From NCBI GenBank assembly GCA_963210315.1, contig OY723238.1, forward strand, positions 2,170,001 through 2,234,000: a DNA stretch of 64,000 nucleotides. Reading direction: 5' to 3'. The notes beneath the pieces were generated by a model. That model saw only the letters and a program-made list of their open reading frames with translations, was not told the origin of the DNA and searched no databases. This document shows positions 18,681 to 28,100 of this stretch, in pieces (the first letter of the stretch is position 1; each line of letters begins with the position of its first letter). The DNA comes from Rhynchopus euleeides. Taxonomy: Eukaryota; Euglenozoa; Diplonemea; Diplonemida; Diplonemidae. The position numbers were made by a program, and so were the translations under genes.

Positions 18681-21445
18681 ATACGATGGTGTCCCTGAGC
18701 CAGGGCCCGCCGCTGTATTGTCTCATCCAAAACTGTACGAAAGAGAGTTTAGGATTGGCAGCGGAGGGGGTGCTTCCTGAGCATGAGAACTGTCCGTGTC
18801 AGAAGTACAGATCCCCGGACCAGCCACACACAGGGCATTTGTTCACTGTGGCCCAAACAATGTCGGGGATTTCCGAGGGCTTTAGGGAGTTGTTGAACAA
18901 GGGAAGGAAATATCGTCTGTCTGGTGACTTGCAACAGGGGTGCGAAAAGGCAAGCGAGGTTCTTTCGGATTTTGTGGAAACCTTTGGGGAGAAGGAGGAA
19001 ACAGCGGAATTCCGTAAGGTCTTGCTGACAGCGTTGCGAAACGAGTTTGCAGCGCTACCACCTGTTGAGGGGGCCGACCGTATAGATACGGCCGAGCTTA
19101 AAAAAGTCCAGGAGGATGTTGTGTTGTGTAGTGTAGACAAGTCGTCCCATGACTTTGGGGCGATCTGTAAACACTTTTACAGACATTGGCTACGGGAACA
19201 GCTCAGCGCAACAACAGGGACTTTCGAAACGGCAAAGGAAACGGAGAAGCAAATTCTCAACCGCTTGCAGAGAGAGTGTGATGAACGCCAGCTGCAAATT
19301 GGAGATTGTTTCCCGTATTTGTATGGGTCTCTGAAGATCCATAAGCCGGTGGAAAAAGGCCCCACGCTGAGGGGAATTGCTGGTTTAAGTGGAGATAACA
19401 GAGATGAGACGGAAGGGGAGAAAATGGAGAGAAAAAAGAAACAGAAAGAGAGTAAGGTGAATCAGCCAACTGTGGGTATTGCAACAGGCATACACACAGA
19501 ATTGTCAGGGCTGCTAAAGATGGTCATCCGCACGTTGAGTGATGAGGATGAAACACACAGGAGGAAATGTGGTGTCAAACGGTTTTTTGTTGTGGAGAGT
19601 TACGATGAGGTGGCGAAGTACATGAAAATGAACTACGACACCGTAAAAAAAGCCACGCCAAAAACAAAAGACTTTACCTCTATGTACACGTCTTTGGATC
19701 AAGAGGCGGTAATTGAGGGTGTCTCCTGGTGTGTGGAACAGGCGTTTGCGGCGAAGGGTGGCAGGTTTTTGGCGCGAGAGACGAAGGCCAAAAAAAGAAA
19801 GAAAAAGGCCTTCCGCTGGAAGGAAGGGCGGGGGGATGATAGAACACTTGCGTACAACAGTGATGAAGTCAAAGAGTTAGTGAGACTAGCTGTGACCAAC
19901 AGCTTCATCAAAAATGGCGAGTTCGTCCTCCACCAGAAGAAGGGCATCCCGACCGGTGGAAATGCCAGCCCGGACCTGGCAAACCTTTTTTGCGCAAGTA
20001 AGGAAATGCGCTATATCGATAAGCTCCCCATTAAAAAGCAAAAGGAGTATAATGGGTTCTTCAGATTTATTGATGACGTTTTTACCCTTGGAGCGGACAT
20101 CCCTGACAAGGTCTACGGGATGACCTCTGAGGACACAACAAGGCAGAAAGACGATTGTGTGTTTCTGGGGGGTAGGAACCGTTGGCAGAGATACGCCGAT
20201 GACCCCGAAGACACGAAGACACGTCTCCGTATGTCAGTATTCAATAAAGAGAGTGACTGGGTAACCTATACACCCAATAAATATACTTGTCGAACAAGTG
20301 CAGCACCAGAAAGCCAAGGAAGGGGTATTTTGGTGTCACAGTTGATACGGTCTGCGGGTATGTGCAACAACCTGGATGATTTCAAGGTTGAAGCAGAGCT
20401 GATTTTGCGGCGCCTCCTCGGACGGGGATGGAAGCCGTACGAATTGCGTAGTGCTTGGTACAGAACTACACGAAGGTTGTTTTGTGTGGCTCCATCTGCA
20501 ATGGCAAAAATGGAGCGCCTGTTTGATACTGCTGTGGACAGACACTATCGCAAACACCCTCTCCCCAAGCTACGGGAGTATGTGTGGGCAAAACCAACCC
20601 GAGACATGCCATTGAGAGGAAAGTGTGTGGATATCAGCCCTTCGGACACCCACACAGACCCCGCACCGCAAGGGGCGGATGTGAAGCCTACTGGAAGTGC
20701 GAACCAACGCAAGAGTGAAAGTGATTCTTTTGTCCCTCTCTTCTCTACCTCCTCCCCTTCCGTACCGTTGTCTTCCTCTTCCTCTTCCTCCTCTCCTCCC
20801 CTCTCTCCACCCGTCCCCTCACAACAGCCTCCAGTTTTGGGGAAGAGCACGATAAGTATGAAGGTACTGCACAGCAATACGTTGTCGTGGGGTGTTGTCA
20901 ATGAGGGAAATACTTGCTACCTGGGAGCACTGTACCAGATGCTCGCACACTCGGTACTTCCAGCTACCCTAGGCAGTGCATGCAAGTTTGTTTCAAACGG
21001 ACTCGGCCTAACCCCCATACTCATGGGATTGTACTCCATGTACACCAGGAGTCGCACAGATCATTCAGTGTCCGTGTTGCAAACAGCCATCCACAGTATG
21101 TTCCAGACAAGGGAGCAGCATTGCGCGGATGAAGCGTATTGTCTGGGGGTTGTCCCAACACTGGAAGCAGAATGGAGAATGCTGAATGAACACCTCAGGA
21201 CGATGGACCAACCGACAGTACAGTCATGGATCCCTGAAGTGAGGACATTCACAAGCATGGCATGCCAAAATTGCAAGAAGGTCACGGGGAGGGAGGAACA
21301 GTTGTCCCTACTGTCAGTCCCACTCAACAACCCCGGGAAAACAGGTAGAGGGTGGCAAGTTTCGAGGGAGCGGTTGCGGCAAAAATCTCTGCGCATACAA
21401 GGCCACGAACCCATACCAGAAATCACTCTACGGAATATTTCCTGA
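18566..21445 (+). CDS. Penelope-like reverse transcriptase with a C-terminal USP (deubiquitinase) domain
   Basis: A 959-residue protein; ATG at 18566 is the first after a TGA at 18536. RT motifs are in order: DKSSHDFGAICKHFY near 191-205, YGSLKIHKP at 253-261 and RGIAG at 269-273 (fingers), KDFTSMYTSL at 368-377 with probable catalytic D369, KKGIPTGGNASPDLANLF at 458-475, and FRFIDDVF at 499-506 with catalytic D503/D504. A thumb-like stretch follows near 586-632. The KIHKP, SMYTSL and GxPTGxxxSPxLAN forms are typical of Penelope-like elements rather than LTR or LINE RTs. No GIY-YIG endonuclease is seen. After a Ser/Pro linker (about 715-757), residues 775-920 look like the first half of a USP: the Cys box GNTCYL with C784, then C900-x2-C903 and LSLLSVPL. 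The second Cys pair and the His box are absent because the frame ends at 959. Either the domain is truncated or a further exon follows (CAG|GTAGAG at 21342-21350 resembles a splice donor). Confidence 0.85.
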   Translation: MRGAPHTFSHPAMDGLKLQRLLRDEKVVQACPDKDRLANTMVSLSQGPPLYCLIQNCTKESLGLAAEGVLPEHENCPCQKYRSPDQPHTGHLFTVAQTMSGISEGFRELLNKGRKYRLSGDLQQGCEKASEVLSDFVETFGEKEETAEFRKVLLTALRNEFAALPPVEGADRIDTAELKKVQEDVVLCSVDKSSHDFGAICKHFYRHWLREQLSATTGTFETAKETEKQILNRLQRECDERQLQIGDCFPYLYGSLKIHKPVEKGPTLRGIAGLSGDNRDETEGEKMERKKKQKESKVNQPTVGIATGIHTELSGLLKMVIRTLSDEDETHRRKCGVKRFFVVESYDEVAKYMKMNYDTVKKATPKTKDFTSMYTSLDQEAVIEGVSWCVEQAFAAKGGRFLARETKAKKRKKKAFRWKEGRGDDRTLAYNSDEVKELVRLAVTNSFIKNGEFVLHQKKGIPTGGNASPDLANLFCASKEMRYIDKLPIKKQKEYNGFFRFIDDVFTLGADIPDKVYGMTSEDTTRQKDDCVFLGGRNRWQRYADDPEDTKTRLRMSVFNKESDWVTYTPNKYTCRTSAAPESQGRGILVSQLIRSAGMCNNLDDFKVEAELILRRLLGRGWKPYELRSAWYRTTRRLFCVAPSAMAKMERLFDTAVDRHYRKHPLPKLREYVWAKPTRDMPLRGKCVDISPSDTHTDPAPQGADVKPTGSANQRKSESDSFVPLFSTSSPSVPLSSSSSSSSPPLSPPVPSQQPPVLGKSTISMKVLHSNTLSWGVVNEGNTCYLGALYQMLAHSVLPATLGSACKFVSNGLGLTPILMGLYSMYTRSRTDHSVSVLQTAIHSMFQTREQHCADEAYCLGVVPTLEAEWRMLNEHLRTMDQPTVQSWIPEVRTFTSMACQNCKKVTGREEQLSLLSVPLNNPGKTGRGWQVSRERLRQKSLRIQGHEPIPEITLRNIS

Positions 21446-22099
21446 GTATCCGGAAGTACCCGGAATTAAATGCTGCCCGTTTGTATAATTTAAACGCGCA
21501 ATCAGATGCGAAAAAACCGTTCCCCCCTGGCTGCGGACTTTACCATTTTCGAAAAAAAAAATCGAAAATTTTTTCCCCAAAATTTCGCCCAAAACACCAT
21601 TTTCCCGGCCCCAGACACACCCACACCCAGGAAAAACTGATTTTTGGACGAAATTTTGGGGTCCAAAATTTCCAATTTGGTGCTGAAAAATGGGCTGGGG
21701 GGGCCACAGGGCCAATATAGGGGGGGTTTTCTAAGGGTTCTGGGACCCTCCAGACACAGCACATCTGCACTGTCTGGAGGGGTTACTGCATGTTAAACCC
21801 CATTCTCTGCTCCCAAGGCAGGGCAGCTCCTGGTGAGTAGGTGGTACCTGGCACGTCCTTGACGTGTGGTCCACCTCTCATCAGCAGCTGAGTGGTGAGG
21901 GGCATGCCTCCATTTAACATACTGTAAAGAGTGTTGGAGTGCACGCCTCCTGAGGGTGCCATGTTGGGCAGGACGAAAAGCCGACGGCTAGATACTCCTG
22001 TGCTGACTTCTGGCTGCTATGAGTTGAAATTCTCGGCGTCTGGTCGCGGTGAGCGACGCTTTTTTGGTGCGGAGCGACCTCTGCGAGCTGTGAGCGACC
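21446..22099. other. Non-coding stretch downstream of the RT gene
   Basis: AT-rich for about 250 bp, with A-runs and T-runs near 21550-21600, then mixed sequence leading into the 120-bp array. I searched it by eye for the missing USP half (a GGHY-type His box) and saw none. A hairpin at 21746-21781 is listed separately. Confidence 0.55.
21746..21781. repeat. Hairpin, 11-bp perfect arms
   Basis: CCCTCCAGACA at 21746-21756 pairs perfectly with TGTCTGGAGGG at 21771-21781 across a 14-base loop. It lies 300 bp after the RT stop codon. It could mark an element 3' end or a structured 3' UTR; its function is unknown. Confidence 0.75.
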
Positions 22100-24763
22100 A
22101 ATGCAAATGGGTCAGAATGGGTCGTCCTGTGCCTGGAATACCTGGGGGCTGCTCAGGAAAGTCGGGGGCTGCTCAGCGGATTCTATTGGTCTCCGGCATG
22201 CTGATGGGGCATCCGGCAGGGTGCAAATGGGTCGGAACGGGTCACCCTGTGCCTGGAGTACCTGGGGGCTGCTCAGGAAAGTTGGGGGCTGCTCAGCGGA
22301 TTCTATTGGTCTCCGGCATGCTGATCGGGTATCCGGCAGGGTGGACACGGGTCGGAACGGGTCATCCTGTGCCTGGATTACCTGGGGGCTGCTCAGGAAA
22401 GTCGGGGGCTGCTCAGCGGATTCTATTGGTCTCCGGCATGCTGATCGGGTGTCCGGCAGGGTGCAAATGGGTCGGAACGGGTCATCCTGTGCCTGGAATA
22501 CCTGGGGGCTGCTCAGGAAAGTCGGGGGCTGCTCAGCGGATTCTATTGGTCTCCGGCATGCTGATGGGGCATCCGGCAGGGTGCAAATGGGTCGGAACGG
22601 GTCATCCTGTGCCTGGATTACCTGGGGGCTGCTCAGGAAAGTTGGGGGCTGCTCAGCGGATTCTATTGGTCTCCGGCATGCTGATCGGGCATCCGGCAGG
22701 GTGCAAATGGGTCGGAACGGGTCATCCTGTGCCTGGAATACCTGGGGGCTGCTCAGGAAAGTTGGGGGCTGCTCAGCGGATTCTATTGGTCTCCGGCATG
22801 CTGATCGGGTATCCGGCAGGGTGGACACGGGTCGGAACGGGTCATCCTGTGCCTGGATTACCTGGGGGCTGCTCAGGAAAGTCGGGGGCTGCTCAGCGGA
22901 TTCTATTGGTCTCCGGCATGCTGATCGGGCATCCGGCAGGGTGCAAATGGGTCGGAACGGGTCATCCTGTGCCTGGATTACCTGGGGGCTGCTCAGGAAA
23001 GTTGGGGGCTGCTCAGCGGATTCTATTGGTCTCCGGCATGCTGATCGGGTATCCGGCAGGGTGGACACGGGTCGGAACGGGTCATCCTGTGCCTGGATTA
23101 CCTGGGGGCTGCTCAGGAAAGTTGGGGGCTGCTCAGCGGATTCTATTGGTCTCCGGCATGCTGATCGGGTATCCGGCAGGGTGGACACGGGTCGGAACGG
23201 GTCATCCTGTGCCTGGATTACCTGGGGGCTGCTCAGGAAAGTCGGGGGCTGCTCAGCGGATTCTATTGGTCTCCGGCATGCTGATCGGGCATCCGGCAGG
23301 GTGCAAATGGGTCGGAACGGGTCATCCTGTGCCTGGATTACCTGGGGGCTGCTCAGGAAAGTTGGGGGCTGCTCAGCGGATTCTATTGGTCTCCGGCATG
23401 CTGATCGGGTATCCGGCAGGGTGGACACGGGTCGGAACGGGTCATCCTGTGCCTGGATTACCTGGGGGCTGCTCAGGAAAGTCGGGGGCTGCTCAGCGGA
23501 TTCTATTGGTCTCCGGCATGCTGATCGGGCATCCGGCAGGGTGCAAATGGGTCGGAACGGGTCATCCTGTGCCTGGATTACCTGGGGGCTGCTCAGGAAA
23601 GTTGGGGGCTGCTCAGCGGATTCTATTGGTCTCCGGCATGCTGATCGGGTATCCGGCAGGGTGCAAAAGGGTCGGAACGGGTCATCCTGTGCCTGGATTA
23701 CCTGGGGGCTGCTCAGGAAAGTTGGGGGCTGCTCAGCGGATTCTATTGGTCTCCGGCATGCTGATCGGGTATCCGGCAGGGTGGACACGGGTCGGAACGG
23801 GTCATCCTGTGCCTGGAATACCTGGGGGCTGCTCAGGAAAGTTGGGGGCTGCTCAGCGGATTCTATTGGTCTCCGGCATGCTAATCGGGTATCCGGCAGG
23901 GTGGACACGGGTCGGAACGGGTCATCCTGTGCCTGGATTACCTGGGGGCTGCTCAGGAAAGTCGGGGGCTGCTCAGCGGATTCTATTGGTCTCCGGCATG
24001 CTGATCGGGCATCCGGCAGGGTGCAAATGGGTCGGAACGGGTCATCCTGTGCCTGGATTACCTGGGGGCTGCTCAGGAAAGTTGGGGGCTGCTCAGCGGA
24101 TTCTATTGGTCTCCGGCATGCTGATCGGGTATCCGGCAGGGTGGACACGGGTCGGAACGGGTCATCCTGTGCCTGGATTACCTGGGGGCTGCTCAGGAAA
24201 GTCGGGGGCTGCTCAGCGGATTCTATTGGTCTCCGGCATGCTGAACGGGTATCCGGCAGGGTGCAAATGGGTCGGAACGGGTCATCCTGTGCCTGGAGTA
24301 CCTGGGGGCTGCTCAGGAAAGTTGGGGGCTGCTCAGCGGATTCTATTGGTCTCCGGCATGCTGATCGGGTATCCGGCAGGGTGGACACGGGTCGGAACGG
24401 GTCATCCTGTGCCTGGATTACCTGGGGGCTGCTCAGGAAAGTCGGGGGCTGCTCAGCGGATTCTATTGGTCTCCGGCATGCTGATGGGGCATCCGGCAGG
24501 GTGCAAATGGGTCGGAACGGGTCACCCTGTGCCTGGAGTACCTGGGGGCTGCTCAGGAAAGTCGGGGGCTGCTCAGCGGATTCTATTGGTCTCCGGCATG
24601 CTGATCGGGTATCCGGCAGGGTGCAAATGGGTCGGAACGGGTCATCCTGTGCCTGGATTACCTGGGGGCTGCTCAGGAAAGTCGGGGGCTGCTCAGCGGA
24701 TTCCTATGGTCGGTTACTGTATCTGGCAGGGTGGAGACGGGTCTGAATGGGTCGTTCTGTTGT
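22100..24763. repeat. 120-bp minisatellite, about 22 units
   Basis: Near-identical 120-bp units in register every two sequence lines. The first and last units are diverged. Few positions vary: TAT or CAT after GGG, GGACAC or GCAAAT before GGGTCGG, TTA/ATA/GTA before CCTGGG, and TCG or TTG before GGGGGCTGCTC. The types often alternate, suggesting a 240-bp higher-order unit. GGGGGCTGCTCAG occurs twice per unit. Since 120 is divisible by 3 and stops are absent, frames of 983 and 881 codons (plus) and 758 codons (minus) stay open. The variable bases fall mostly at amino-acid-changing positions in the longest frame, so I read it as non-coding. Confidence 0.9.
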
Positions 24764-25183
24764 TGGAGCGTGGAGTCGATCAGCACTGCACACACCCCCC
24801 TCCCCATTCAGTAATTTACTACCCCGGGTTGTGCACCCGAATCGCGAGAGAGTGGCTTCCACTCAGCCACTATTTTTTATGACTGTTTTGCCGGAAACTT
24901 TTGCGTCAGTGGGGGTCTTCGCTGGTCGTCATTCTTCGAGAATCTTCGTCAGTTTTCAGCCATTTCAACAGCAAGTGCACTAAAATGCACTGACGATCAC
25001 CCCGTAGCGAAGACCCCCATTGTCAGCTGTTTATTTTGCGCTCGCACCCCCAGTCGCTGACAAGGCACCCCTGTTCAGTCAACTTTTGATCGGCGCACTG
25101 ATAGCTTTTGTCACCAGCACCCCCCTCCTTCTGTCAGGAGTCAGGGTTTGAACCCCTTCTGGCGATGCCAGATTGGTCACAAG
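24764..25183. other. 5' flank of the giant gene
   Basis: Non-coding sequence between the 120-bp array and the first ATG of the giant gene. It contains a separated inverted repeat and a small hairpin, listed separately. The coding frame is already open from 25148, where a TTG lies, but the first ATG is at 25184. Confidence 0.5.
24910..25019. repeat. Inverted repeat upstream of the giant gene
   Basis: TGGGGGTCTTCGCT at 24910-24923 and its perfect complement at 25006-25019 flank 82 bp. Inside, AGTGCA at 24974-24979 and TGCACT at 24986-24991 form a second small hairpin. This could be the end of a transposable element or a regulatory structure about 165 bp before the ATG. No matching inverted copy was seen near the 3' end of the gene. 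Confidence 0.7.
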
Positions 25184-28100
25184 ATGGATTCCTGTCGCTT
25201 CTGCAGGAGGCCGTATGCGAACCTGCTGCGGCACGAGAGGAAGTGCGGAAGGAGACCTGCAGCGCAGCGGCTCCCTGTTGAGGTCCTCGTGTCGCGGTTC
25301 TTGGATGGCCAGAGTGACGGATTTTGCGGCTGGACGTTTGACTTCCTCGTGGGAGCAGTCGAGCAGCACCTCGAGGAGTCGGAGGGGTTGGGACCCAACA
25401 TGGACCAACGCATCCTGACGTGTGTGGGGTCATCGGAGCGCTGGATGCTGTGCAAGCGTGCTGGCGGAGCGCTCAGGAAGGGTGTTGCGCACTACTGCCT
25501 GTGTCGTCGAGGTCCTGCGATCGTGGCTGATTGCCCACCCTGCTGCAGCTCTGATCATGAGTCTGATGTTGACGACTGTGTGCCTTCTGCCGTTCCTTCC
25601 CTCTCTCTGCCACCCGATGTGGTGATGGCCGACGCTCCTCTCCGTGATGTGGCGATGGACGACCCTCGCGCACCCGCCTCTCGAGGTCCGCCCGATTCCC
25701 TCTCCTCCGAAGAGACAGTCCGGCAGTTGACTGCTTCGTCCCCGGGCCGCTTCGCACCTCCTGCGGCTGATGGCAGTGATTGCTCCGAGGAGGGGGAGGA
25801 GGACATGTGCCCCACACCGCAGGCTCAGTTGACGTCTAGCCTCACCACCTCGGCAACAGCACCTCCTCCGGCTCCGACGGTTGCTGTGACAGAGGATGTC
25901 CATGATGGGGACGTGTCGATGGAGGGCGGCCCTCCGGATGCGGCTGAGCTGCGCCGCATGGGTGATTTGCTGGATGCGATCGCTGTCGATGCGGGCGACG
26001 ACGTGTCGGACGCCCCTACACCGGCGACCCTCGCGGAGCGGTCCGAGTCGATGGATGACGGCCCCGCCGTGCCCGCAGGCGAGGAGCTGTCACAGCAGAG
26101 CGTGCAGCTGGATTGTGCTCCTTGCGATCCTGCTGCTCCGACGACACTGTCAGGTGCCGTCGAGATTTTCATCCGCCGTGTTCTGTCTGGGGATGTGAGC
26201 GGGTGCATGCGCACCCATGATCAACTTCGGGAGGCGATTTGCGGAGTTGCAGGGGTGCCCTTGGAGGCTGGGCTGAGGATGATCTCCCGAGGAGGGGTGA
26301 ATTCTGCTGCCAAGGAGAAGCTGTGCGGGAACCACAGCTTGCTTGGTCAGGGTGCTGTTGTTGTGCGGTCCCACCGCTCAGAGTCGACAGGGCGTGTTGC
26401 CCGATTCTGCTTCGGTGAGTGTGTGTCTGAGGGTAAGTGCAGCACAGCCATGGAAGTGGACGATGTCTCTGCGTCGAGCACACCCGGGCCTGTCACGCCG
26501 TCTGGTGCATCGCGCCCTGCCTCCACTCCCTCCACCCGTGCGACCCCCGCCACTGCTGCGTCGTCGAAGGATCGTCGTGGCCGACCGGCCTATGAAGCGG
26601 CTCAGTGGCGGAGGGTCACGAAGCGGCTGGACCAGGCCAAGCGGTGGGCGATGGCGAAGGTGTACGTCCTTGAGCGGAGGAACCGCATCCTCACCGAGGA
26701 GGTTTTGAGTCTGCGGGAACGCGTCTCCCCCGAGACCTACTACGCGACCGGCCTGCACCACCGGGGTACCACGCACGCATACCCGCTGAAGATCCGGCGG
26801 CTCGTGCACCGCCTGCGTTGGGAGGGCCTGGGTCTGAAAGCGGTGCACCGGCTCATCGGGGACGTCTTCGCTATCCTGTTTGGGCTGCCCCGCGAGAAGC
26901 TGCCCATTCCCTCGGCTCGGACGATTGGGCGCCTCGACTGGGTGGCCGGCCGGGTGTCTGTCGAGGCCTTCTTTGAGTACCTGAAGGATAAGGCGAGGGA
27001 CTCGCAGCTGGGGGACAAGCCCACCGTGGCCATTGGGTGCGACACCTCCGCCAGGATTGGGGGTCGCATGCACGACACGCATGTGGCTTACGGGTACGTG
27101 GGCGGGAAAGAGGTGAGCGCCACCGTCACGACGCGGATAGTTCCGTCTACGCGAGCAAAGCTGCTCTCGGAGAATCTGACGGAGACGATCCGGAAGATCG
27201 AGGAACAGGATGTGGGTGTGGAGCAGATGGTGATGGTGGACCACTGTGCGACCGCCAACAAGATGGCGAAGGACGCCAACCGGGGTGTGTTGCAATGCTG
27301 CACGCACAAGCTTGGAAGGTCCTTGCAGGCTGCGCAGTCGGTTGCCTGTGCGTGGGCGTCGCACTCTACGACAGGCGAGGGCAAATCGAGTGCGACTGAC
27401 CTGTTGCTGGGGATCGTGGCCACTCTCGATGTGGAGAACGGGATTGATTCCTCCGGAACGACCGCGCTGAACAATGTGTTGGCCGTGCACGGGACGATCC
27501 CAAAGGGCTTCGCTTTCAAGCGGGTCACCGGGTCAAAGTTCTCGGTGCACGTGGAGAACGCTTCGCGCTTCCTGCAGTGGTCGAAGGTGCTGCAGGACAT
27601 GCGTGAGAGCTTCTCGACGTCATTGTCGCGGATGCTGCAGAGGACTCAAGAGCTCGATATCCAGCTCTACCTCCTCACCTCTTACCTACTCTGGCAGGTC
27701 TACGTGACGGCGCAGTCAGCGGTGAAGCGGGGGAGCCCGACGTATGACAAGGGCTGGGAGATCCTGCAGCGGCTTGACGACCAGCTTGGCAGCATGCTGG
27801 ATGAGAAGACGGCGGAGAAAGAGGTGTTCGACATCCTCACGGACACGGTGATCGGGAAGACGGCCGACGACGTCCCGAACGACGTTCTGCTGGGGGAAGC
27901 TGCTGCTCGCGTCGCCGCGAAGGCAATTTTTTTGGAGCACACGGCTGACGCCATGGTTGCGTGGCACGCCGCCGGGAGCACCCTGCGTACGAAGCTGAAG
28001 GAGTTCATGCAGAAGGATGCGGCTGCTGTGGAGGAGCTGGGGATAGAAGGCCTGCGGAGGTATCCGGCTACTTCTGACCGGGTGGAGAACCAGCACGGCA

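Noticed and set aside
22112..24388. 758-codon minus-strand and 881- and 983-codon plus-strand frames over the 120-bp array
   Set aside because: They exist because a stop-free 120-bp unit is repeated; no domain, and variation does not favour silent sites.
25062..25080. Short complement of the 31-bp RT fragment (about 11 bases) upstream of the giant gene
   Set aside because: Too short to exclude chance.
25144..25157. GGGTTTGAACCCC resembling a tRNA T-arm or Pol III B box
   Set aside because: No cloverleaf can be drawn around it and no A box is present at the right distance.
25148..25183. TTG at 25148 as start of the giant gene
   Set aside because: Eukaryotic starts are normally ATG; the first ATG at 25184 leads straight into the zinc knuckle.
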